Source: Calonectria ilicicola
Lineage: Eukaryota > Ascomycota > Sordariomycetes > Hypocreales > Nectriaceae
Assembly: GCA_020809705.1 (NCBI GenBank)
Contig: CP085833.1
Coordinates: 2,480,001 to 2,544,000 of the forward strand
Direction: 5' to 3'
DNA length: 64,000 bases
The number at the start of each line of letters is the position of its first letter. Positions within the stretch are counted from its first letter, which is position 1. Shown here one piece after another: positions 11,701-21,364 of this stretch. The position numbers were made by a program, and so were the translations under genes. Under the pieces are notes generated by a model. That model was not told the DNA's origin. It saw nothing but the letters and a program-made list of their open reading frames with translations, and did not search any database.

Positions 11701-12881
11701 CCACACGAGTAATTGCCCCGGAGAGCGTGTCATGGTCTGTTGGGTCAGTGGCGCCATTTCTTAGCCAATTTGCCACGGATCACTATGGAATCAATCTCTG
11801 CTTGATCTGGCGGCCCGCTTCCCTTGGCACCCGATCTGCGTACCTGAAAATTGACGAGAGACTCTCGCCTGAAATGCCTTAGCTCGTTTCCAGCTTCCAC
11901 GTGTTGCCCCGATTGACGTGCGAAATATGGCGTATTGTTGTCGACACTCAACCTCGCTTACATCGCGAAACACCTTTCTCCATTCACCCAAGGGGTCACT
12001 TTACTTGCCAAGAGAGTGCCGTGTGCTTAGCTTTACACAATTGCACAAAATCTGCCGTCTGCCACTTGCATCGTCCTACAGTCTGTTCTCTGTCACTTGT
12101 ATCATCCGGGTTTCGGTCCAGCATGCAACTGCCGCATCCCTTACACTGTTGTACTGTTCTTGTTTGAGCCGCCCGGTGCCGTTGAGAATCTCGCTACAAC
12201 TCTCCTCTTCCAGTTGTATAACCCTGCTTAGGCTTTTGCAGTTCCTCGTCCACCAACATGTGTACCACATAGTTCTACATGCCAAGATTGTTTGCGACAC
12301 ACAAGAATGGGTTAGTGATGCTCATTTTCGAATTCCCGAACTTAACAATTCGAACGGTGGGACATGGCTGGAACTTCCCATTGGTGCTTTTCAATTGTAA
12401 AATTCATGGCAGACTTTGCCTCTCACACAAGCCTTGTAGATAGTGAATGCCAAGACATGGTTCCGTTAGCAAAACATCACAAATGGAGGGAAAAAAAGAT
12501 TTTGTTCAACATCTGCGTGTTGAATATTGGATTGAATTGCTTTGTACCTTTTCAGTCCTAAGCAGGATCAGCGGCAATTGGGGAACGCTCATCTCCCAGA
12601 GGTGACATGCCGGCCGAATTGACGGCTTCTGAACATACACGGCAGAAAATTCCCCTCCGAACATACGATCCTTGCCTTCATGGTAGGACAAAAAGATACA
12701 CGGGAGCCGGCGCGAATTACATGTATTGCCGAGATGGTGGATAATAAACAATCTTCCGGAGCAACACTGATCAGGTACTGAATTGGGAGGAGTTTCCGAG
12801 ATTACATATATTATGAGGAATTCTGGGCTTCATCTCATCGTTTTCTTCTGGTAGACCAAATCGAGTCTACATACATCTAAA
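8722..12881. other. Long intergenic region, divergent promoters, no supported gene
   Basis: 4.2 kb between the minus-strand gene ending at 8721 and the protease start at 12882. It is GC-rich and structured from about 9.1 to 11.5 kb and more AT-rich after 11.9 kb. Many overlapping ORFs of 60-160 codons occur on both strands (for example 9364-9759, 9763-10110, 11127-11447 and 11918-12400), without domains or consistent splice joins. Two minus-strand ORFs at 11555-11951 look slightly more protein-like (see findings). The region probably holds long 5' leaders and regulatory DNA. No tRNA or transposon was recognised. Confidence 0.45.
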
Positions 12882-15779
12882 ATGAAGACATCTTTTTTGC
12901 TGCAAGCTCTTCTGGGAGTTGCGTCGGCGGGAACTAGGGAGCCAGGTCATTTCATCGGACCTTCTCTAGCTCCAGATCGTCGACGGACTAGTTTGGGAGG
13001 AACCAGAAGGTTCATTGTCGAAGTCGAACAGGTAAGCGGGGGTTTTCTACTTTGCTGGGACTTGAACTGATGGTTTTAGCACTTGGGTTCAGAGACTGTT
13101 GCTCACCAATTCCTATCCAAGCCAAACCGGATGGTTGGGTACTATCGGGAATTTGACTGCAGCGATGTTTTCTCTGGAGTGGTTCTAGAGACTGACTCTG
13201 AAAACGTTGATACACTCCGGCAGATAGATGGTGTGGTTAACGTTTGGCCTATGGGCTCCATCCCGAGGCCTCGGGTCGAGAAGTCCTCTGCAGTGTCGCC
13301 TAGTATTATTGGGAACTATTCTATTCATCGCTGGACCGGGGTTGATAAGCTACATGCTAAAGGAATTCGTGGTAAGGGTGCCACTGTTGCCGTTGTTGAT
13401 ACTGGAATCGATTACACACACAAAGCGGTATGCCTCTTGTCCATCTGCTTCAAGGTAAACACTAACGGCTTAAGCTCGGCGGTTGCTTTGGCCCTGGATG
13501 TAAAATCGCCGGTGGATACGACTTGGTGGGAGCAGACTGTGAGTTACCTTTGTGTTTTGTATAGGAACGCATGCTGATTATATGGAAGGGGATTCTAAAG
13601 ATGAGAAGCATCATCCAAAGCAGCCAGATGAAGATCCCATGGATTACCACGGCCATGGAACACATGTGGCAGGAATCATCGCTGCCAAAAACAATTGGTA
13701 TGATCACCCCAGGCACGATAGTCATGGATCAAAAGTGTTCGCAAACTGACACCAGATAGGCTCACTGGCGTCGCCCCAGAGGCAAAGCTGCTTGCTTTTA
13801 AAGTCTTCTCTGACGTATGTTACCCTATTGATTCCCCTGTTAATGACATGCTGATGATATGGTCCTGTAGAACCCTTGGGAAACTGATGAAGAGACCATC
13901 ATGCAGGCATTATGCGATGCTTACAACGCAGGAGTTTGTATTTCCCAACCTTTTACACCAACACCGCTGACTTTTGTAGGCTGATGTGATCACTACGAGC
14001 ATTGGCAAACCAGATGGTTTCTCCGACAATCCCTTGGCGATTCTTTCAGCTCGTCTCGTGGATCGAGGTATAGTTATGGTATCATCTGCCGGGAATGACG
14101 GCGAAACAGGTCCTTTCTACTCCAGCACAGGCTCAATGGGCGGCGGAGTTCTTGCGGTTGCGGCTGCGAACGTCTCTTCTAACCCACGGATTGAAATGTC
14201 TGACCAAAGTGCGGCACCTAGGCCAGTTTATTTCACCACGTGGGGGCCATCAAATGAACTCCTCATCAAACCAGACATTTCAGCTCCTGGAACCGACATT
14301 GTGAGCACAGTTCTCAACCAAAGCTACGAGGAATTGAGCGGTACCTCCATGGCTGCTCCTTACATTGCGGGCGTTGCGGCATTGTTTGTCGGGGCGTATG
14401 GGGGGCGCGAGTTTTATGGAGCAGGCTTTGCCAAGATGCTCCATGACCGTATTTCCTCAAGCGGAGAAAGCCTGCCATGGCTATCGAATCGAGTGGACTT
14501 CGATTTTCTGGCACCCCCATTTCAGGTCGGGACTGGGTTGGTTGATGCAGTGAAGGTACTCAACTATGATACTCAATTGGCGTACCAACCGTTTTCCTTG
14601 AAGGACACTGAGCTTTTCGAGCCACGATGGACCTTTAACATCACCAACAACGGAGACAAGAAACACAAATACACTTTCGAGGTCGAACCACAGGCTGGAT
14701 TCTACATTCTCAATGGCTACTACGGGGTTGCACCTCTGTATGATCTTAGACCGGGGACAGTTGTACCTAATGTGACACTTCCGAAACCGGTTGTTGTGCA
14801 TCCTGGGAAAACAAAGGAGGTCGAGTGAGTTCTCTGCAGCTGCAGCTGTCGGTTAATACTGACCATTTCTAGGGTTATCTTTGCACTTCCAGATGTCGAA
14901 GATGACTATCTTCCTCTATACGGCGGCAAGATTTTGATCCAGTCTAGCCATGGGGAAAAACTCTCGATTCCATATGGAGGTAGGTCCAAATCCTGTGGCC
15001 TCGCATTCTGCTTCCTTGACTAATAAATACTCTCCGATAGGGGCTGCGTACGATACGGAAAAGGCATTTGATAGCATGTTCATTTCGCAACCAGCTGTGA
15101 CGGATGTTAATCGTGATTGGACGTAAGCACGAATCCTTTGAGGTTGACTTGCTCAAAAACTGACCTGCTCTAACTAGTTGGTCCTTTAATGTGGAAAAGT
15201 TCCCAAATGATTTCATCGAAATCAATGCGAGACTTTCTTACCCCTGCACATATCTGCGTTGGGATGTGCGTCGTTCTTTCTATACCACCCCCCCTTGAGC
15301 ACAGACTAATGTATTCATGATTGCAGATATTTGACGACACTTGGACCGAATCGATGTGGCATCACCCGCCGCAGGTCGGGAAGCGAGGCTACATTGGCGC
15401 TGCCACGACGTATCGCGACTCTGACGAGTACTGGTACTTCAACCCCCGTATAAACGACAAGACGGATACGGTTCCGTTCCCGCTGACGCGAGTGGCCCGC
15501 GGGTTTCGGGTCTTTTGGTGGTTTGGCAAACTCGCCAACGGAACGCAAATCGCGCCAGGAAATTACACGTGAGTGATGGCGGATGAGTGCCGAGACGATT
15601 TGGAGAAACTAATTAGGCGCCTTAGGATTCGGTTTGCGGCACTTCGGCCATACGGCAACCCCCAGATCTCGGGTCATTGGGACATTATGGAAAACAAGGT
15701 GAGAAACATTCAGATCCTGCCTTCCAATTCGACCGTCAATGGGTCCCAAGTCTACAAGTCGCCTCGTCGCCAAGTTTGA
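12882..15779 (+). CDS. Secreted subtilisin-like serine protease (S8 family), 12 exons
   Basis: Predicted exons: 12882-13031, 13080-13427, 13475-13538, about 13589-13697, 13760-13814, 13871-13933, 13980-14824, 14873-14979, 15041-15122, 15178-15264, 15327-15568 and 15626-15779. The intron 3 acceptor is uncertain, because the nearest AG would give a 26-bp intron and a stop. The product is about 765 residues. It starts with a signal peptide (MKTSFLLQALLGVASA), then an I9-type propeptide (RFIVEVEQ to VNVWP). The peptidase domain carries the triad: Asp in VAVVDTGID, His in HGHGTHVAG and Ser in SGTSMAAPYIAG; the oxyanion Asn is in SSAGNDGE. An Fn3-like C-terminal part follows (WTFNITNNGDKKHKYTF). 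It resembles Vpr-like extracellular proteases of fungi but lacks the PA domain usually inserted before the Ser motif. Likely role: secreted protein degradation. Confidence 0.85.
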
Positions 15780-16596
15780 AGCGATGTAGACCCAGGTTAG
15801 AAGAACTGGAGTGTGATTGGGTCTGGAAAATTTGAGGGGGATGGGTTGGCTGGTCTCGGGAGAGGTTGGATCTGGGTCTAAGTAAGGGCGAATGCCCAGC
15901 ATGGTCTCTAATGTTGGGAATCAAAAGTTTTATTCGAATAAACGTTGAATTGTCCTTGGAATCGACTGCGATATGGGGAAGAATTGTCACAACGTGCTAA
16001 TATCATCGAGGCAACCGGGGCCACCGCTGTTCAAGGGGCGCTAGGAATTTATTTGATGGTCCTCCCGAGTCTGCTTGGATCTCGTTGCGCTCCGCGTTAT
16101 TGCGGCTGCAGTCTGAGCATATGCTTAATTCTGAAACTTGCTTGACTTTGATCCTTGACGCACGCACCATAGAGGGATGGCAGCCATAATCATGAAAACG
16201 AGAAAGAAGATCTCACGAGCTCGGGAATTCTCACAAGGCCACATTTTCTTATACAGATCAGTGATTCATGTTTGAGGCTAAATACAGTAATTGTTTCTAG
16301 AAATAAAAGTATTTTAACGGTAACACTTCAATGAAGAATCTTCTTCTGCTTGGATGCGAGACATTTCGATGTTATCGCATCAGCATGGCAGTGTTTACAA
16401 GCCCGCGTATGAAAGGACAATACATTGTTCATTGTTGCCATGTGTTAGAGGGAATACAAAGACTAAAGTACTCCTCTACAAAAAGTGGTTGCGAGACACA
16501 TAAACTTTAGGTTCTCCTTGGTCACTGGCTATCGATCGCCCTGAGCGTGAGCGGTAACAGGGGTCTAACTGCCGGGTGCACGTTCCAGCCCCCCAC
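15780..16596. other. Intergenic region between protease and MSH2
   Basis: Protease 3' UTR and the distal MSH2 upstream region. No gene is supported. The minus-strand ORFs 15609-15902 and 15736-15990 are shadows of the protease end and its UTR. Confidence 0.5.
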
Positions 16597-16684
16597 ACGC
16601 GCCATGCCCTTTTCGCGTCGCTGGATTTAATTGAAATCGCCAGAAAAACGCGTCTCCCGGTCAGCGTGGTGACCACCGACGCGA
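16597..16684. promoter_or_regulatory. Cluster of CGCG (MCB/SCB-like) elements upstream of MSH2
   Basis: Four CGCG cores lie within 88 bp: ACGCGC at 16597-16602, TTTCGCGT (reverse ACGCGAAA) at 16611-16618, a perfect MluI cell-cycle box ACGCGT at 16648-16653, and ACGCGA at 16679-16684. They sit about 115-200 bp before the MSH2 ATG. ACGCGT is the target of the MBF (Mbp1-Swi6) G1/S factor in yeasts, where several replication and repair genes use it. Function here is inferred. Confidence 0.5.
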
Positions 16685-16799
16685 CTGCCGCTGCCCATTG
16701 ACGTCGGTAGCAACGAGCCTCCAAATATCGTTTCCTTCTTGGGACACGACTCTCACAACCAAACACAATATTTTCCGTGCAGCCAGAAATTGCTTCACC

Positions 16800-19728
16800 A
16801 TGGCTTCACGACCAGAATTGAAGGTCTGTGCTCCCCTAAGGCTTCCCTTATTACGCTCTGGCTTTCCTTTTGACTCCCTAAGACTTTTGCTAACCCGTCT
16901 TCTCTCACAGCTTGACGACGAAGGTGGCTTTATCCGATTCTTCAAGTCACTCCCAGATGTCGGTGACGACACAGTTCGCATATTCGATCGAGGCGATTGG
17001 TACACCTCTCACGGCAAGGATGCAAACTTCATCGCAAAGACTGTAGGTGCTTCTTGGTATACCCACGCTACAATACAACGATTCAGCCCCTGACCCGACT
17101 ACTCTCCAGGTCTACAAGACAACCTCCGTCGTTCGACAACTCGGCCGCAACGATCATAATGGACTGCCATCCGTCACAATGACCATGACGGTCTTCCGAC
17201 AGTTCCTTCGAGAGTCTCTCCTCAAGCTGGGCAAGAGAATAGAGATTTGGCAGAGCCCTTCTGGTCGCATGAACTGGAAGTGTGTGAAACAAGCATCTCC
17301 TGGTAACCTGCAAGACGTCGAAGACGAGCTCGGAACACACATCGAAGCCGCCCCCATGATCCTGGCCGTCAAGATTTCCGCCAAGGCTTCCGAAGCACGA
17401 AGCGTTGGCGTCTGCTTTGCTGATGCCAGTGTTCGAGAACTCGGTGTCAGCGAGTTTCTTGACAATGACCTCTACTCCAACTTCGAGGCCCTTCTTATCC
17501 AACTTGGTGTTCGCGAGTGCTTAGTGCAAATCGACAAGGGCGAAAAGGAAAAGGATCCCGAGTTGGCCAAGCTAAAGAAGATCATCGACAACTGTGGTAT
17601 TGCCATTGCTGAACGGCCTGCCGGTGACTTTGGAACCCGTGATATCGAACAGGATCTGGCACGTCTTCTAAAGGATGAACGAGCTACTTCGCTTCTACCC
17701 CAAACCGATCTTAAGCTGGCCATGGGATCTGCTGCTTCTTTGATCAAGTACCTAGGTGTCCTTCAGGACCCCTCCAACTTTGGCCAATACCAGCTCTATC
17801 AGCACGATCTCGCCCAGTTTATGAAGCTCGATGCTGCTGCCCTCAAGGCTCTAAATCTCATGCCCGGTCCCCGAGACGGATCCAAGACCATGAGCATCTT
17901 TGGTGTGCTTAACCACTGCAAGACGCCTGTTGGTAGTCGGTTACTTGCTCAGTGGTTGAAGCAACCCCTGATGAGCAAGGCTGAAATTGAGAAGCGCCAA
18001 CAGCTTGTGGAGGCCTTTTTCGTCGACACCGAGCTTCGTCAGACCTTGCAAGAGGAGCACCTCCGCTCCATCCCTGATCTATACCGTCTGTCCAAGAAAT
18101 TCCAACGCGGCAAGGCCAATCTTGAAGACGTTGTCCGTGCCTACCAAGTCGTCATTCGCCTGCCTGGCTTCATTGGAACTTTTGAAGGTGTCATGGATGA
18201 GTCCTACCGTGACCCACTCGATGAAGCTTACACAACCAAACTCCGCGATTTGTCCGATAGTCTTGGGAAGTTGCAGGACATGGTAGAGCAGACCGTCGAT
18301 CTCGACGCCCTTGACCGACATGAGTACATCATCAAGGCCGATTTTGACAAGAGCTTGCGTGTCATCCGCAAGAAACTTGACCAGCTCGACCAAGACATCC
18401 GTGCCGAATTTACCGATGCCGCCAGGGATCTTGGCCAAGAGCCTGACAAGAAAATCTTCCTCGAGACCAACCACAAGGTGCACGGAGTCTGTATGCGACT
18501 CACCCGTCAAGAAGCCGGTTGCATCCGCAACAACTCAAGCTACCAGGAGTGTTCAACCCAGAAGAATGGTGTGTACTTTACCACCAAGAAATTACAGGCC
18601 TACCGTCGCGAGTACGACCAGCTCTCTCAAAACTACAACCGTACTCAGAGTAGCCTTGTTCATGAGGTCGTTCAGGTTGCGTCTTCCTATTGCCCTGTCT
18701 TGGAACGACTTGCCGGTGTGCTCGCTCATCTAGATGTCATCGTAGCCCTCGCACACACATCGGTTCATGCCCCTGAACCATATGTTCGACCCAAGATTCA
18801 CCCTCGCGGCGAAGGACAAACAATTCTTCGCGAGGCTCGCCACCCATGCATGGAGTTGCAGGATGACGTTCAGTTCATTACCAACGATGTGGAGCTTACA
18901 CGCGACAAGTCGTCCTTCCTCATCATCACCGGTCCCAACATGGGCGGTAAATCGACTTACATCCGCCAGGCCGGTGTTGTCGCACTCATGGCTCAGATAG
19001 GATGTTTTGTGCCGTGTGCCGAGGCTGAGCTGACTATCTTCGACTCTATCCTTGCTCGAGTGGGTGCCAGTGACTCTCAGCTCAAGGGTGTCTCGACCTT
19101 CATGGCCGAGATGCTTGAGACGGCCAACATTCTCAAGTCGGCCACATCAGAGTCGCTCATCATTATTGATGAACTGGGACGTGGTACGTCGACATATGAT
19201 GGTTTCGGTTTGGCCTGGGCCATCTCGGAACACATCATCAAGGAGATTGGCTGCTTTGCCATGTTTGCGACACACTTCCACGAGTTAACGGCTCTCGCCG
19301 ACCAGTATCCACAGGTACAGAATCTCCATGTCACAGCTCACATCAGTGGCACTGGAGATAATGCCGAAGCGGAAAAGCGTGAGGTAACTCTCCTCTACAA
19401 GGTTGCACCCGGTGTGTGCGACCAGAGTTTCGGCATCCATGTCGCCGAACTTGTTCGCTTCCCCGACAAGGTGGTGCGAATGGCGAAGCGCAAGGCCGAC
19501 GAGCTCGAGGACTTTACCACCAAGCACGAAGACTTGTCACTGAGCTACAGCAAGGAGGATGTGGAACAGGGTAGCGCCATGCTCAAGCAAGTGCTTCTCG
19601 AGTGGAAGAAGAAGGTGAGCAGTGGAGAGATGAGCCAGGACGAAAAGGTGGCCGCACTCAAGGAGTTGGTTGGGGCAAACCCCGAGCTGTTGGCCAACCC
19701 TTTCTTCCAATCAGTCAAGGCTTTGTGA
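16800..19728 (+). CDS. msh2: DNA mismatch repair protein Msh2, three exons
   Basis: Exons are 16800-16823, 16911-17042 and 17110-19728, giving 924 residues, normal for Msh2 (yeast 964, human 934). All joins are phase 0. The N terminus reads MASRPELK, then LDDEGGFIRFFKSLP, the mismatch-binding/connector start. The long third exon covers the connector, lever and clamp domains and the C-terminal ABC-type ATPase. Walker A is GPNMGGKSTYIRQ, near residue 660; the signature and Walker B region is LIIIDELGRGTSTYDGFGLAW, near 735-755; the MutS motif ATHFHELTAL follows. The C-terminal helix-turn-helix dimerisation region (VAELVRFPDKVVRMAKRKA) is present. Msh2 pairs with Msh6 or Msh3 to recognise mismatches and loops in the nucleus. 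A CGCG-rich promoter suggests G1/S expression. The identification is firm. Confidence 0.97.
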
Positions 19729-20446
19729 GAGAAAGAAAACAACAAGGCATGGATTACACAGAACAACAAGGCGCGGAATTTACAAAATAGGCATGTTGAA
19801 GAATTTTTTAATAAGGGGGCCAAAGGCACTCGAATGGTTTGGCGTTTTGGAGGATCTGGACTTGAGACAAAGGGGAAACGTGTTTCGGAGAATAGCCAAC
19901 TAGCGAGTTGTGACGAAATTGTCGATAAACTTTAAGTGTTCTAAACATATATATATTTACTGGTATATCAGTTGTCATATTGAAAAGTTAAAATATATGT
20001 CAAAGTTGTCACAATGCCAAGATGAGAGTGTAGAAGAGACTATCTGAACCAAACATGCAAATCTAAAAGCCCCACACCGAAAGGAGCCATTGATTCTGGG
20101 CTAGTATTTAGGCAAAAACTGAGATAACCTAAATTTCAACAACTTCGGATATAAGCAGGATTGGCCTTGGTTATACTTGACTCACATTCTCCTTCCTTTT
20201 TTAACAAATAGGTTGTTATCATGCTCAGCCCATAGTGACCTCATGTTGTTAAGCAGCACACTTGTGACCACATGTATAGCAATCCAATCCAAGGCTCAAT
20301 TGGTGACTCACACCGAAGCATATTAATCTTATAAACCACCAGCCAGCCAGAGACACCCCCACCAAAGACCATTCCCCCTTCATCACCTTGTGTAATTTAG
20401 GATATAGGCGTCTCGGTAACGAGTCGTTGAAGTAATTGCTACAACA
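19729..20446. other. Intergenic region, MSH2 3' UTR and GNAT promoter
   Basis: About 720 bp, AT-rich in the middle (19900-20010). Short ORFs here are continuations or shadows of MSH2 and the acetyltransferase. Nothing else was recognised. Confidence 0.5.
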
Positions 20447-21112
20447 ATGTCTGATAAGAAACCAACTGTCACACTTCGCACCGCAACCCTCGACGATGTC
20501 CCCGCCATGACCGAAATCTACTTTGACGCCTTTGACGATAGCAAAATCAGCCAGCGCTGCTTTCCCTCGGAAAACCCAGAGTCCGTCTCCCACTGGGAAA
20601 CCCGCATCCGAAGCTGCATCGGTATCCCGGGCACCCACGTCGTCGTTGCCTCGCTCTCCAACGGCCCCGACCCGACAGAAGCGGTCCGGATTGTCGGATG
20701 GGTCCGTTGGGTCCGCAAGCCCGCGGCGCCGCTGCCCGACCCGCCGCTGGTCTTCACCGCCGCCATGTACCCGTCGTGCGGCGACGGTGACCTGGCCGCG
20801 CGCTTTTTCGGTGCTGCGTACAATGCCACGCACCGCCTGGTGGCTGGGCGTGAGCACTGGTTTCTGAGCATGATAGCAACACGGCGCTCGACCCAGCGCA
20901 TGGGCGTGGGGGCTGCGTTGATGAAGTACGGCGTGGATCTCATGGACGAGGATGGGTGGATAGGTTATGTAAATGCCAGCCCGGTAGGGAAACTGCTCTA
21001 CGAAAAATCAGGATTCCAGGTCGTAGATGAGAGTTGGTTTGAAGAGTTGCAGGATACTATGTTTCATATGAAGCGAGACCCCAAAGCAAAGCAAGTATTG
21101 AACGGTACTTGA
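20447..21112 (+). CDS. GNAT family N-acetyltransferase, 221 aa
   Basis: A single uninterrupted exon. The fold is that of GNAT acetyl-CoA-dependent N-acetyltransferases. The first strand and helix are TVTLRTATLDDVPAMTEIYFDAF. The acetyl-CoA pyrophosphate-binding loop appears as RSTQRMGVGAALMKYGVDL near residues 145-165, preceded by the strand WFLSMIATR. The C-terminal strand-helix GYVNASPVGKLLYEKSGFQVV is typical of fungal GNAT proteins in which a small-molecule or peptide amine is acetylated. There is no signal peptide or second domain. The substrate cannot be told from sequence. The coding sequence is GC-rich in its centre compared with the flanks. MSH2 lies upstream on the same strand, and the phosphoketolase gene converges from the other side. 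Confidence 0.85.
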   Translation: MSDKKPTVTLRTATLDDVPAMTEIYFDAFDDSKISQRCFPSENPESVSHWETRIRSCIGIPGTHVVVASLSNGPDPTEAVRIVGWVRWVRKPAAPLPDPPLVFTAAMYPSCGDGDLAARFFGAAYNATHRLVAGREHWFLSMIATRRSTQRMGVGAALMKYGVDLMDEDGWIGYVNASPVGKLLYEKSGFQVVDESWFEELQDTMFHMKRDPKAKQVLNGT

Positions 21113-21364
21113 TAGAGGTCGCACAGCTCAACCAAATCAAATTTGATATCAATATTAAAAGGATCAATAAAGTAGGAGAGAAAATATATCGCATTATATA
21201 CGTCAAAGCTAGTCGAACCTATCAAGAGCAAAACGCAACAAGAATAGGAAACTCTGCATAAACACCATAGCCACCACCCATTTGTTCAAAAATCAAAGCC
21301 CATCATAACATCGTCCAAACTATTCTCTATCCATTCTAAATTCTTTTTTTCTTTCAACTTTTCT

